A stretch of DNA of 64,000 nucleotides from Symsagittifera roscoffensis (lineage: Eukaryota > Xenacoelomorpha > Acoela > Convolutidae), in contig NC_087063.1 in NCBI RefSeq assembly GCF_963678635.1, positions 3,570,580 to 3,634,579 of the forward strand, written 5' to 3'. Positions within the stretch are counted from its first letter, which is position 1; every line of letters begins with the position of its first letter. The translations under genes and the position numbers were made by a program. This document shows positions 20,601-35,600 of the stretch, in pieces. The notes under the pieces are model-generated. The model was not told the DNA's origin. It worked only from the letters and a program-made list of their open reading frames with translations, and ran no database searches.

Positions 20601-23600
20601 AGTCTGAAGTTTATAAATTTTTAGTGTACTTATCATGGATCTTAAACCAAATGAACCTCAAGCCTCTTGCGCAAAATTTTGATGAATGTATGGATCAAAG
20701 CATTTTTTTCCGGATAGTCTGACTATCGTCAGAATTGCACAAAAAAGTTGGAAAGTTAGACTACTAAGCTCGATTTCTCAACTTTCTTAGCTTCTAAGCT
20801 TACTTAGCTTTGAAAGAATTTTCACTAACGGTAAAAACATCAAACATTATAGCATTTTAAAAACGGAACAGATTGGGTTCCAACCTGAAAAACTTTGTGT
20901 TCCTGTTTTCATTTGTTTCACTAAGTTCCTGAAAAAAAGTTTTGATTACAAAATTTTAAAAAATGATTTTTTGAAGCTTGTTTTGTAAAAATTGACTCAA
21001 TTGATCCTAAATTTCTTTTAAAGAACTTGGAACCAGATCTAAACTAGTATTTATCATTGGTTATTGTTATGATATTTTATCTTTATAAAATATTAAGTAC
21101 TAACCAATCACACTCCATAAAACTAACAACCTATTCATTTGTAAAGTGTTGAAACTAGTTGTAGTTTCAACACCAGAACAAATTGAATTAAACTTAGAAT
21201 ACAGTTGTTCTCATTCTGGAACTAACTCGCGTAAACCGGTGTACACTAGATCTATTGAGACTAGGAGATATAAGAGTAAGATTAAGATCGGTATTAGACT
21301 AAGAAGTTGCACGAATCTATCCGGCCGAAAATAAGATAGCGTGACGAGCAGACGGTGTAACTTATGTGAAATTACTCTATGAGTACAGTACAAGTACATA
21401 ACTCAAACTACATAGCTTAGAGATTCGGAGAACAACTTAACAAAACACTGGAAAAGTTATTAAGGCATCGCAAGCAAGTTGTAAAACATGATATTGATTT
21501 TTCAAAAGTTGAACCATTGGAATTTGTAGTGTCCTAGAATCCTAGTAGAGGCTGTAGCATTTAAGCAGCCTAGGAAAGATAAAATTTTAAAAACATTTTA
21601 TTATTTATTTATAGAATGAGTATAAATAGGAATAAGTGTACATTAGCAAAAATGGACAACTGTCTAATTTGCATATTTTTAAAATTTAACCAATCTAACA
21701 CTCGCCCGGAAAGTACACAACGACGGAGAGTAAAATTTAAGCATCTAACGGTTGGCTAGCGTGAAGATTAAAACTAAGATGCTTTTTAAACGTCTCTACC
21801 AAAAACAATTTATGTATTTTTTTTGTAAAATCGGATCATCAAATGTGTTATTGTCTAGAATCTATCGGCCGAACTATGCAAATTGACAAACTACATGCAT
21901 AAATAGTTGCATGCAAATTGAACCCATGACACAGTCTTAGTACACCAGACCTCCTAAAAACAGGGCTATAAAACGTAAATACATTACTTTTGTTTTTGTT
22001 CATCAGAAAAAAGAACCCATCCATCGGCGAAGCATCGAACCGTTCCTAATTTTTAGCTCCTCATATCCTGAAACTGAATCCAGATGTTGGTTAAACTAAC
22101 TTCAGGACATATCCGGGAAGCTAAAAATTTTTCTAAAACGCAGTTCTCAAATCCAGAGATAGACCCTTCCGAATTCTCGGTCTTCGTTTAAAAAGCGTTT
22201 CCTGCACCACCAGGAAAAATGTTTTTATCAATAATAGCCTTCCTGATCCTGAATAATATCTTTCTGATTTTCGCAGCTTTCAACTTCCAAAAATGTTTAA
22301 TTGTTACATGTTATGCACGTCATTTCGAAAAATTGAAATTAACATCGTGACTTATTTTTTACCTATCACTTTTCGATTAGTTTTGCCAATAACGTCCTTA
22401 ATTGCAATTTTTGACGTATCGTACGCTTTTTTTCGAATAAAATCATAACGGATTCTGGTTGAATGGCACATGTAAGCTAAAAGGATGTTTGGCTTTAAAA
22501 ATCAGCTGTAATTTTTTCAGTTTTTTTGCTTAATTTTCCTTACAATTTGTGCTAATTGTGCTTGAATATATCTACAAAAACAACCTGAATGAGTTTTTTT
22601 GTCCTAAAAACGTTTTTTTTCCAATTCTTCTCGATAATTTATCCTGAGAAAAAGACGGCGCATCCGATTTCTGCATGAAAACCTATTGATCACAATAAAT
22701 AGCAAATTAACTTTTCACACAGTTGAAGTTTAAATTTCAAAAAAAACTTGCCGTTTTAAACAGTGTCTTTCAAGTTGCCTTCTATCTGAGCATCAACAAA
22801 AAATTTGTTTTGTTCGACGAAACCCAAAGTAAATAGCGTTGCCAGATCTGTAAAAACTGACATAGTCTTCTGCATATTTTTAGCTGGCCAACAAACTGAT
22901 AGTTTCGGACATAAAACAGTTGAATAATGGAAACTCGGCGCGCCTAATTTCTAAATCAAGTTCATACTCCGTGGTTGGTCGTACTTACTCGCACTAACAA
23001 AAACGGATTTGAATCAATTTTGGTATGAAAGAAGTTTGTAGATTTAATTGAGATCAATTTTAGCATGAAAAAACTACGAAGATTATATAGAAATGATTTA
23101 GATTGATTTGAACGGATTTTAAATCAATTTAGGTGGATCATAAACTCCAGCTAAAAAAAATTGATCCAAATGAAACTCAAATCGATTTTTTTCAACTATT
23201 AATTGTTTTTGTTTTTTAGAGGGTTAAAACGGATGTAAATTGATTTTTTTTCATAAAAATTTCATATCTGGTTCAAAATGATAATTTCTGATGATTTCAT
23301 TGCAAATTTTTGGGTTTGTTCTGACTTTTTTTTGATTTGTTACTTAAGTTTTTGACCAAAACTGATTTACAATAATGATTTTTATAAATTTGATGGCTAT
23401 TTTTGATCTCTAAAATTGATTCACTTCGACCATTTTCTTGATTTGCCACATATTTTTGCCTATTATCTCATCAAAAATGATAACTTTTGATGATTTGATT
23501 GCAATTTTTTTGCTCAAAAATTGTTTTATTGAGACCTTTTCTTGATTTGTTACTCTGATTTTTGCCCATGATCTTTTTCTATGATTTCCTTGCGACTCCT

Positions 23601-26600
23601 GTTTTCTGCGGCGTGTGTCGACGAGGCAAAATAATCAAGTAAAAACCCAGACAAAATCCAAGTCTGGTCAAAATGCGAATCAAGCACTAGAGTCGGATAT
23701 GAATTGGTATCCAGCTTCAAACTGTCGCTTATCTCCTCATAACCGGTTTCCAAAAAAGGCGGGTTTTCCCCACGCGTCTTTTTGAAAAGAATGGTTGTTT
23801 CAACGTTGACGCTTTTTTCGACAATATCCATACGGGCTGATTGACATGTCCAGTATTACGATTGTTTAAAACTTTTTTCAGAGCTTTATTTCCTTTGAAA
23901 TCTTCCTTTAGAAACAGATTTGTGTTGAGTCCCGTGTGCTTCAATAGTTCACGTTGAGTAGATACGAGCATAGCATATTATCCATTTTTTTTTCGAAATC
24001 GTAGAAAAAACTCTTCGGGTTTTTGTGATTTTCTTTCGCGGTAGACAAATAACCCTATGTTGATGCTCTTCGTCTCCGAATGAGCGCGTACCGTCGCAAC
24101 GAGTCGAGTCGTCGCACTCTTCGCGCGTTCATTCCGACAGCGATTGCCAGTTTTACAGTACCATTAGACGAATGGCACTTCGGCTTTTGGCGAAATGACT
24201 CATCAAATACAGCAGGACTCCAAAACGCTGCATCGGGAACCTTAGGGTAGTCGGCGTTCCATTTCGAATACACATTACTTTCCGAATCCATTCATTCTCG
24301 GAGACCGTCTTCTTCGGCTTTTGACCAGCCACTTGGCTGCCAGTCATGGAACTCGAGAAAAAGTTTGTCCACAAGCTTGAAGATTCCGTCGTCCAGAAGC
24401 TTTTTGATCTGCGTGAACTCCTTTGATGTTGAGTTTGAGTATAACTTCATCGTCGGCTCCAAAGTTCTTAGTTATAAAATCTGAGAGGTCAAATTTTGGT
24501 GCTTTGACCTTTCGCTGCAACCCTCGGAATTCAATTTCACCCTCCCATGCGAATAAAGTTGTGTATTTTTCATTATTTTTAGGTCAAAAGTTAGTTTTTG
24601 AACTATCTTCTTCAGAAAGGATAGTCACATATCTGAAAACTTTAATGATTTTTAGTTTTCCAACAGTATGCGAGTTAGTCTTCTTAGCCCTTTGTTTTCC
24701 AAAAAAAAAACATTTTTTTTCCAAATTCTGAAAAAATCGCAACTTGAATTTTGGATTTTCATAACTTGAAACTTTTCAAAAATAACTAGGGCGCAAAAAA
24801 TTCAGTTATACTGAAAAGTTGTATTTTGAGACGCAGTTTCGACTAAAATTGTTCGTTGCTAACAGGGGCGGATTTAGGGGGGAGGCGGTTGGGTTGGAAA
24901 AACTTTAATACAAAAATTTGTTGTCTCTACATTGTATAAACCACACACTATCTCACTTAAAAGTTTAAACATTTTTTTTCTATGAGGTGACGTATAAATA
25001 AAAGGTGCATATTCAAAACAATCTCATACAAAACAGTTCAATACAAAATAGTCCAAAATATCATGAAATAAAGGAAAAAACAGTTCAATACAAAACAGCC
25101 CGGTTTAAGATCGCTTATTTCCGGCAATAACTGGCTCTAAATTTCGTTGTAAGACCTACTCTCTGTTGGCAAGCTCGCAACACGTTGGCGCGACTGCGGC
25201 GGTCACTATTTTTTTCTTTATGTTTGTTGAACAAAGGACAATTCTCGGCCTACCGGCTTGTTAAAACAATTATTACTCGGGACTGTTTCTCCGACTGCTT
25301 TGTATCGGACTGTTTTCAAACTTTTCCGGACTGTTGTAACTTGAACTGCTTTGTATGGGACTGTTTTGTACAGACACGAATTGAAATTAAATAGCTTGCT
25401 TCAATTATTTTTGAATGATTTAGCTCGCCTCCTACTATTCAATAGGACAAACAATACTTCGCTTAATTATTTAGTATTGACCAAACTGACGCACCCCAAT
25501 TTTATATAAAAAATTTTATCTCAAGGTCAAGACACAATATTTTCATCAAAAATGACTATCATGGAAAATCAAAAATTCATGGAAGAAACACCGAGAGTCA
25601 GTAATCTGAATCACGACCAGCAATTTCATCATAGAACCATTAAATGTGTTGTTTTTTGAGCGAGCAACAACTGTGCAAAAACTCATAAATTATCATCCGT
25701 CCTAAATTGATTGCAATCAAGGTCTTTTAACAAAACGGCCAAAAACAATAGATAAATTTTGAGTTGAAAAAAAATTTCGGCTGAAAACAAAAGTAGTCAA
25801 GTTAAACGTGAACAAAAAATTTAAAACCAAATTCCTATTTAATATTTCAAATTCAAAATCAATACTAAAAATATTTCTAACTTTTTATCTTTCTTTAGTG
25901 AACAAACTTTTATCAGGACATTACAATTGAAATTTTCCAAACTGTCTCCAAAAAAGTCTTTTGATTTTGATCTATCACACCTTTCTGCGTCTTATTAATC
26001 TTTGATGAGAACTCGAAAAATCCATTTTTTGTTCGGCAAAAAAGTTAGAATAACTTTTTTAGGATTTTACCCTTATTTTGAAAAAACCATTTCTAAAACT
26101 CTAATAGAAACTTTCCCTTAGTATAAATAACCCACCCCTTAAATTCTAGTTATAAATTTTCAGTTTTTTTGTGGGATTAAAAACTTGTTTAAAATTCTAA
26201 AATCGAGTTTCAACAAGAAGTAACCTAAATTATCTGAGCTATAGTAATTACTAAATCGTTGGCAGTATAATAAAGTTCAGCATATCTAAAAAAACTCAAC
26301 TAATTTTAAAGTTCTCACTTTGTCGCCTTAAACAAATATCAAACTCAATTCAGAACGTTAAAAAACTGTTAAGAAATTTGATCAATTAAATTGCTGCCCC
26401 GTACCAAAAAAAAACAGATCTGCCTACTATTAATCCAGATGTAGCGACAGTTGCACATCTGCACAGGTCTGAAGTTATGATGAGCAGATCTGATCAATAT
26501 CAATATCTTAGTTTTTTCAATTTAGAGCAGGAACAGACAAGGTCGGGTCTGGATCAGATATGTTAAGGCCTGGTTAAAACATAATCATGTCTGGAAAAAT

Positions 26601-29600
26601 AGAAACCTACAAGTTCAATTGATCATTTGTTCAAAAAAGTTTCCGCATTTATGTAAGGATCTGTTAATTTCATTCAGAAACAAAGTAAAACAAAATTTTA
26701 CTCTTTCAATTAAAAATTTAGTACCTTTTTGGCAATTCTAATTTTCATGTATAATTTCATTTATAAAACCGCTTAAAGTAATTTTTTGTTTTCACTAAAT
26801 AAAAAAATAAATTGTTTTTTTTCAGTAATTGTGTTTGTTATGTATAAATTCAATTATCATCCCACTGAACTATCGTTACTTCTTCTACAAATGGATACTT
26901 GGTCCTCTTTTTAATTTTCTTTCATGTTTTTTGTTGTTTCAAATAGGTTACAAAATTGTATAAACAATATTTGAAGTGATGTTTCTGGCCAGTCATGAAT
27001 TTAATTGATCTCTTGAGATCTAAACAGGTTTCAAAAGAAGATCAATCATGCTTCTCAGATCTTATCTTTTAAAAATCGTAGCAGACCAGCTCCAGGTTTT
27101 TGCAGCTCTAAACCAGACCTTATCTATGCATGCTAGCTCCACACATGAGCAGATCTGAATCTTGCCATGAGGTCTGGACTATTGACAAATTCCATTTCTG
27201 TCCCAGAACTAAAACAGACGTGCCCATGTTCAAATGAAACATGGATGAAATGTGTACAGCATCTGAAATAAATAAGAGTTTGAGCAGATCAGATTTGATT
27301 TTTCAGTTTTTGTGAAGTACGGGGTAATATTTGTCACCAATTTTGCCAAAATTCAGCGTTAACTATAACTGTGAATTAGGTTTTGAAGCGACGTGATTTT
27401 GAAATCAAAGTTTTACAATTGCTTTTCTGAATTCTTTAAAAGCAATTCTAAAAACGTTGATTTCAAAATCACTTCGCTAAGAAAATCCGACATTACAAAA
27501 ACCGTTCTTGCGAAATTCAGAAAGACGAATCGTTTTTAGTTCAACAAAGTTGCACAATGCAATTAATGAAAAAAAACATCAAAAAAACGTTTAAAAGCAC
27601 ACAAAAAGCTGAGTTAAATTTGGAGCTTGTTAACACGTTTCGCAGAACTTTGTTAAAAAATTCATTATGAATTGTATAACTTTTTTATGACAATTTTCAA
27701 AGTTTGAAGGTAAAAACAAAACAATTTAGATCAGAGCAAAACTGTGAACGTTCCAGATAGCCTTGAAAAACGATGAAAAAGTTTTGAGCAGAAAGTTCAT
27801 AGAACAACAAAAAAATTTACAAAATATTGTTTTCAAAATAATTTCTGTCATCCCCACACACGCTCTAAAAACTATAAAGTGATTAATTTCTGTCTGGTGG
27901 CGTAATAATGTGAGCAATATTTGCGCCTCAATTTAAGTTTCAATACTTTTAATTCGCCTCTTGTATAGGGTAAAAGATATTTTGCATTAATTATCCCAAA
28001 ATGTCCAAATTACAATTTTTAAATCCCTACATTTTTCATTTCAAAAAATGGCTGCAGAATTATAAAAAAAACTACGCTCAGGATTTCACTAAAATTCAGG
28101 TTCTATGAAAAAAATCCCGTCAAAAACGTCAAGTTTAAAGGTCGAAATTCGTCAATGTATTAACAAAAACCACCCCTTTTCCGTCAACTTATCCGTCACT
28201 TTTTTTAAAACTTTGAAAAAAAATTAAGTAGTGGAAACTGCAACTTACGATGTCAAGCGATTTCTCAGGTTTCAATGAAATAATTTCAAAGAACAAACCT
28301 TTTCTGTTTAATATTTATCCAAGATTATACAATTGTGAATATTTGGACCATTATAAATTGTTTTTAAATACTCGAAGAGCAAAACCAGTCAGGAAAAGCT
28401 CGAAGTGAATTGTCAGTATACTACATCTGCATATGCCCATAGTATCAAGGTTTAACTAGATGTTGAATGGACTTTTCGTTGATCTAACTACTAAAAATTT
28501 TTCGAAGAAAGCAACTCTTATCCCCCAAATCATATGTTCAATGAGAAATTTAGGGCGTCAATAGATACCAATTTTGAGGAGGAGCGCACGTATTTTTTTT
28601 TCTTCAAAAATTTGCCTGTGGCGTTAATAAACGTCATCCCTTGAGTTTATAATCTTCTGGGGCGCACGTAAAATTAATTGGTCGACGTAATAAAAAAAGT
28701 AGCAAAGTTTTCGAACAGAGAGAATTTTTGATCCGCCGCTGCATATCTGTGACGGAGATTTGATCAGTAGTTGCGAAGGCGAGCAAAAACGTCTCAGCTT
28801 TCTCAGAATATTAGAGACTGCTCATTGAGCAAGAAGGTGAGATATTTGAGAAATGAATTTGTTATTCGTGCGTGGACAAAAAAAAGAGCCCTTAAGAGCA
28901 TCGCTTTTTTCACCACTCAAAAATTGCCAATCACAAAAATTATTTGGGACTTTGACATTCCCATATTTGAACCAATTTTTGTTCCGAGAAAAGAGCTGAG
29001 AGAAAAGCAAAGCGTGGCAATTTTTCAGTTTTCGGAAAAAATATTTTTCGATCCGACCAGTGGAAAAAAAGTATCGCAAAGGATTGTTTTTGTTTCCATT
29101 TTTTTCTAAAATTTTACGTACCTCAAGGAAAAGCCTTAGGGGCAAATAGTGTTATCATGTACAAGCTTCACTGGATGAGATTGGAATTGCAAAAAAAATC
29201 AGAAAACTTCTCTCGGCTCTGATAAAATCTGGTCTGAATTGTTAATGTTTTGCCTTAAACTTAGTGTGCCGCACTCTCGTATCCTGTAAGACCTACAAAA
29301 ACCTGCTTCAATATCTGTAAATTATCGGCAATTTAACAGATAATATAAAGACTAAGTAATATCTGAAACAATGGGTTAAACATTTTTCGGTTAACATTTT
29401 TAGGAATACGGTTTCCAACAATCTCAAAAATCTATAAACATTTTGATGGCAAACTGACCTTAATCGGACAAACCAGTAGTTTTCAAAGCCTTTTGTCTAA
29501 GAAAATCTAATTTTAGCTTTTTCACTTTCGCGCTATAGTGACGTCATTAGTTTAAGATTGATTTAAGCGCGAACATCTTCCGCGCCCAAAGGAGCGAAAA

Positions 29601-32600
29601 CGGGTGCGAGTTTTACGGCCGGTCGAGTTAGCTCCCTGGAGCGGATGGTAACTACGGCGGATCGGGCTACGTTGTCTTTTCCGTAATTAAGGGTTTTTAT
29701 ACGAGCCAGAGAGTAGTGTCCCCTTGGGCTGCGTTTGTCAACAATCCACACTAAATCCCCTGTTTTTAAAATAAAGTCACTTTCGGAGTGCCACTTACTG
29801 CGTTTATTCAGCGCTGGCACATAATCTCGCAGCCAACGACTCCAAATTGCGTTGGCGTAGTTTTGCGCTCGGATATATTGTTTTCGAATGTCGAAGTGCT
29901 CCTCGAAAGAGAGAGAAGGGAAGCTTGTACCATTTCGGCCTAACAAAAAATGATTAGGAGTTAACACCTCGAAACCATCCGGACTTGCACTTACTGATGT
30001 TATTAGTCGAGTGTTCAGTGATTGTTCTACAAGACAGAAAGTTGTTTCAAGGACTTCGGGAGTGAGCTTTCTACTTCCTATTATTGCGTAGAATACCCTT
30101 TTACAACACCGAACGAGACGTTCCCAGGAACCACCGTGATGCAGGGCTGCCGGGGGGTTAAATTTCCACTTAATACCCTTTTTCGCCAGCTCTGGGGGTG
30201 CTTGTCCGTTCCACGACTGAATACAATTTAAGAGTTCTTTCTCGGCTCCCACAAAATTGGTGCCGTTATCAGACCAAATGACTGATGGAGTGCCGCGACG
30301 GGCAATGAATCTTTCGATTCCCATTACACAAGAACTCGTGTCCATGGATGAGACAATCTCAATATGTACAGCTCTGGTGGTCATACATGTAAAAAGGAAG
30401 CACCATCGTTTTTCAGAACTCCTCCTGATTGAGACGTAAAAGGGTCCAAAAGTAACCAAGCCTTTCAACTGGAAGCTTTGCCATCATAGGTGTGACAGTT
30501 TTGGCTTTGCGCTTCCTACATATAAGGCAGTGGACTTCAATGGACTTTAATAAATAGCGAAGGTTCAAGATTGCGAACTCTAAGTGAATTACAGCTCGCA
30601 GGTAGTCTAAGAACTGGTGCTAATAGCGATAATGAATATCACTTACGAACAATTTCACCAGAGAATGTCTTCCATCAAGTATTATGGGGTGTTTTCTGTC
30701 ATATTCAGTTTCAACTAGGCGGCAAATTCGACCAGTTGAACGAATTAGGAATGCAGGACCCATAAACGGTGCATATTGTGTGATACGACTAGACTTTTTG
30801 ACGGTTTTGTCGCAGGACAGGAGTAAATATTCCGCTTCAAAAGATTCCTTTTGGGAAATCAACAAAAGTCGTTGTTTGGCGGTTTCTAATTCAACCGGAT
30901 CGGTTATTTCCTTGACTTTAGTGCGGTATTGCCGATATTTCGGACTTAGTCTGAGCATGAAGGCAACCACTCGCTGGAATTTACGAAACGAGCTGAATTC
31001 TTCCCATGCAAATAAAATGGGTTGTTTTTGTTTTTGTGCAACGTTTGAAAAATAGAGGCCTGCTCCAAACCTTCGTTAGGGTCATAAGCGGAACCAGCCA
31101 GGCGGATTTTCTTAAGTATTTCTATGCTCGGCTTGAAAGGCCACTCGCCACTTTTCAGCAGACTTGGCCCGTTCACCCAGCTGCTTGTTTTTAAGGACTC
31201 CGCTGAGATTCCTCTGGTTCCCGTATCAGCAGGGTTGTCTCCACTTAAGACGTGAAACCACTGGTCTAATCCGGTTTGCCACGAACGTGGGTTGCTTACT
31301 ACCTGAGTTTAACCACTGGAGCACAGTAGTGCTGTCAGTCCACATGAACGTGTTTGACACAGGAATGGTTGGAGCTTTGAGGACATCTTCCTTCAAGCGG
31401 GTAGCGAGTAACATGGCCTGCAGTTCAACCTTCGGGATGGAAAGCGCTTTCATGGGCGCAACTCTTGCTTTTCCAAAGACGAAGGCAACTTGTGTTTCGA
31501 GTGAAGTTTTCACACGGGCGCGAAGAAAAGCTACAGCACAAAAAACTTCTTCTGAGCTGTCACCGAACATGTGTTACTCAACCCAATCGACTGGTGCGGA
31601 GAAGTAGCTGCGCTTTATACCCATTTTTCCTAAAGATGGCAAACCAGAGTGCCAGGCAAGAAATTTTGTCTTGATATCGACCGGTAGCTCATCATCCCAT
31701 TGTTGACCTTGAATGCGCCAGATTTCTTTCAACAATAATCGCGTTCTTACGGTATAGGGCGCTACGAGACCTATGGGGTCAAAAACGGAAGAAACAAAAC
31801 TTAACACTGTTCGCTGTGTTATTGAATTTTTAAGTCCACGGTTGACACCACGGCTTACGACCAAAGTGTCGTCGATATGGTCCCACTTCAGACCAAGAAC
31901 ATGAGAAGAATTATCCCCACAAGTTACAATATTTTTACTTTTCCGTTGCGGCGCGCTTTGGGGCGGGTTTGACTCTTTATTAATTTTAGTTACGTTACTT
32001 ATGAACTTATTTAATTTAAAACCACCTAGAGCTAACAGAGTAGTCAACTCTTGACTCATTTTAAACGCAACATCAGGGTCCTCAAAAGAGTCTAGGTAGT
32101 CTTCCTTTTAAAATTTCTCTAGAACTGCGGACGCTGCGTCAGGGAACATCGCCTGATTATCCATTGCAGTCCATTGCAATGCATAATTTGCACACGTTGG
32201 CGAATCTCTCGCTCCAAAGATATGTCTGGTGTACTGGTGTACAACCACATCGGCTGTGGGGTCCTCCCGCCACAGAAAACGAAGAGATGGTTGGTCCTCT
32301 GGAAGGACGCCGACTTGTAGGAACATCCCTTCAATGTCAGCCGATACGGCAAAATGATGTTGACGAAAAAGGAGGAGAACGAACACAAGTTTTTGCAGTA
32401 GGTCGGGTCCTACTAGCAACGATTTGTTCAATGACGTACCGTGGAATTTAGACGCTCCGTTAAGGGCACGCCTCACTTTACCAAGTTTGTTTGGGTTCAA
32501 CACGGGATGGTGAGGAAGATACCACTCGCGTATGCTGCGGTTCGAAAAAATTATGGATAGGAACTTGAATCACGTATCCTTTGCTCATATCATCTTCGAT

Positions 32601-35600
32601 AGTTTTTGAGTATTGATCCCTTAAGTGAGGATCTTTCGCTAAACGTTTTTCCAACGATTTTAACTGAACCAAAGAGGAATAGTAATTATCTGGTAACATG
32701 ATAGATTCTTCTGCCCAAAGCATACCTACAGCGTATCTTGATCCATCATGGACTGTGGAGGAATCAAGTATTTTAGCCATCCTTTTGTCCTCGGCTGAAC
32801 GGGAGTCGACCTGTTTGTAGGCTCCGTATGACTCTATTTCATACCAGCGTTTGATTTGACAAGCTAGTTCGGTATCATCCGTATTGCACTTGAAACAAGT
32901 AGAAAGGAAACCAGTAGAAGTCGGCATTGGGCCGCTCAAGACCCAAGCCTTTTGGAAGGCGAACCGCGACGGGCGAAGTGTTTGGATCGGTCTCACTCTT
33001 GAAATACTCCTCAGGCCGAATAGCATGGAAGGAGTCTTGACCAATTATTAAGTCTACATCGGCGTAGCTATACACAATTGGTTTGATTGGAGCAAGGTAC
33101 GGATTTTTGCTCTGTAATGCAGGGATATTGACGGTATCGGTACCGACTTTAAGTTCATCCTTGACAAATGCGGTTATTTCGAATATGTATTCGAATCCAT
33201 AGAAGTTAGAAGATACCTTCATCTGAACTTGTTTCGTTTTAACAACAGTCGTTGTGTTAATGCCATTTACTGTGAGATCCAAATCTCTTCCTGAGAGATT
33301 CAGACATTTGACTAATTTAGCCGATATCCAGTAATGACTAGATGATGAGTCACACAATGTTAAACAATCAGCACTCTGGAAATCGGTGAAAACTTGGAGC
33401 TTGATTATGGGCAGTAACCTTTTCGATGTTATGATTGATGATTGGTCGTTCGAGATTGCGCAACTTACATCCAACGGAACGGGATTAATGTCTGCATGAT
33501 TCGAAATTGCGTTTGGTATATTCTTGCTGAATGATTTTCGATCAGCGTTTGTGCTCGCTTTATCCGGCTCTGCATTAGATCTTGTTTGACCAGCGTTGGG
33601 TCTTGTATGGCTATCATTTTTGTCCGGATTTCGACCAGGAAAAACACGTTCAGCACCATGGAGAAGTACACTATGGGTGCTGGTGCAACCTGGTTTGGTG
33701 CATTTCTTTGCTCTGGGACATTGCCGGAATGCGTGGTTCCCTTGGAAGCAGAAGAAGCACAATTTGTTTTCCGCAGAGAATTTCGCACGTTGTGTTCGAG
33801 TTTTCTTCATAAACACAGAGCACTTCCACAAGGCATGTTTCCCCTTGCAGAGGATACAAGAAGGATATTCAAACTTTTTCTCAACTGTACTTGTCGAGGC
33901 AAAAACTCTCGTTACAGCTTTAGTTTTGGATGGCTCTTCGACTTTCCAGGCATATTTTTCATTTGCTCATGAGCTTCTGCTTTATCTTTTAACCAATTGT
34001 TAAAGTCAATTAGGTTGGGGCGTGACCAATTACGTTTCACGACAAAAAGTGACCACGATTCTCTCATGTTTGGTAGAATTTTTGAAAGAGCTTGATTTAA
34101 CAAAGAGACGCTTTTCAAATCTTCTTCATAATCAAGAGACCTAAAGACAGCCACTAGACTTGAAATGGTCATCGAGAAGCTAATGATGTTCTCAGAGTTG
34201 CGCATTCGAAGCTGCCGGAAACTGGACAACTTATCAAGGTGGGCCGTAATTACGTTTTGTGGCTGGCCAAACTTTCTTTCTAGAGTTTTCAGAGCATCCT
34301 TATACATTTTTCCACTGTATGCGAACTCTGCTATGGCTGACTTAGCTTTTCCCATGACTAAAGTTTTTAAATAAGTTAACTTCACATCATCGCTTAGGGA
34401 CGCTGCGTCTACAGTACTGCAAAATTGGCCAAACCATTCGTGCCATTGGAGCGGGTTGCCATCGTACTGGGCCAGCTTCCATTCTGGAAGGGGATTCTTC
34501 TTTGAGACTGACAGAGCTAGGATTAAGTCATTCAGTGTCACGGCTTGCGGTTGGGGAGCTGGTTGCAACGACGGCAATGTGTTGCTTGGATCAGCTGCAA
34601 AAGGTTGCTGCTGATATATGTAAGTGTTTTCAGCCAATGCGTCGTGATTGGGAAACCCATAGTAAACGGTACCACCACTTGATAAGTGGGGGATTTGTTG
34701 CTGAGATATTGGCGATACGGATGAAAAAACACCAACTGATGGGTTCGTGTTACCATCACTTGTTACCCCAGTGATACATTGGGCGACTGCAGGTATCCAC
34801 TGTGACATTAGTGGCAAATTGGGCTGACTAATAACGGCAGACTGTCCGCTAAATGGATTGTTCACTGAAGCAGGGTTGCTATACACGTTATGTGATAGCA
34901 AGTTTTGATTTCTGCAGATTAATTTTGCAGGTGTTTGTGACAAAATGGCATGGGGGGTGTATCCAGAGTATTGATTGGAGATGGCGGGCATGTTTCCAAC
35001 AACTCGAGAATCGTTATTAAAGTTGTTGAAGGGGATATGTTGAATGGAAGACGAAGGATGAGGTACAGAGAAGTAACAGCATACCGGAGTATTGGTAGCT
35101 GCTGTTACAGCTGGATTAAATAATGACGATTTATTGTTTTCGCAAAGTGTAGCGTTATTTGAAATAAGCAATGACTGCGTTTCGTGCTCAGGATTAGTGG
35201 ATACAGCGTGCTTGATTCCATCGCCATCGCTGAAGTAGACGGTTGGTTGATAGGGATAACATTGTTGATCACAACCAAAAGTCTGATTCGGCAACGATCG
35301 CCGAGGTGAAGCTACCGCTGTGGACACATTTCTGTTTTGATGCGAACCACTTTCTATATTTATACAGGTTTCAAACTTTGAAGAAGACGGAACTACCTCG
35401 GGCCCTTTTTGGTTTTCTAATGCATGATCAACCCAATCGTTTACCCTGTCAGAACGACGATCAACCGAAGACGCCAGCTCGAGATGCTGATCTATTTCAG
35501 ACTCTTCGAGAAATTCAGTTTCAACCATTTTTGCTTCAGCTACTTTAATACGATTTTCTTCGCTTTATCGTTCCATTTCAAGCCGACTTTTTTCGATTCG

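Noticed and set aside
21146-21173. A TGTTGAAAC...TTTCAACA string taken as copia-type LTR ends
   Set aside because: The two ends are only a few bases apart, with no LTR-length sequence, primer site or target duplication; it is a simple hairpin.
28771-29145. Overlapping 112- and 107-codon frames on both strands
   Set aside because: They are mirror frames of one another in intron sequence with no known domain.
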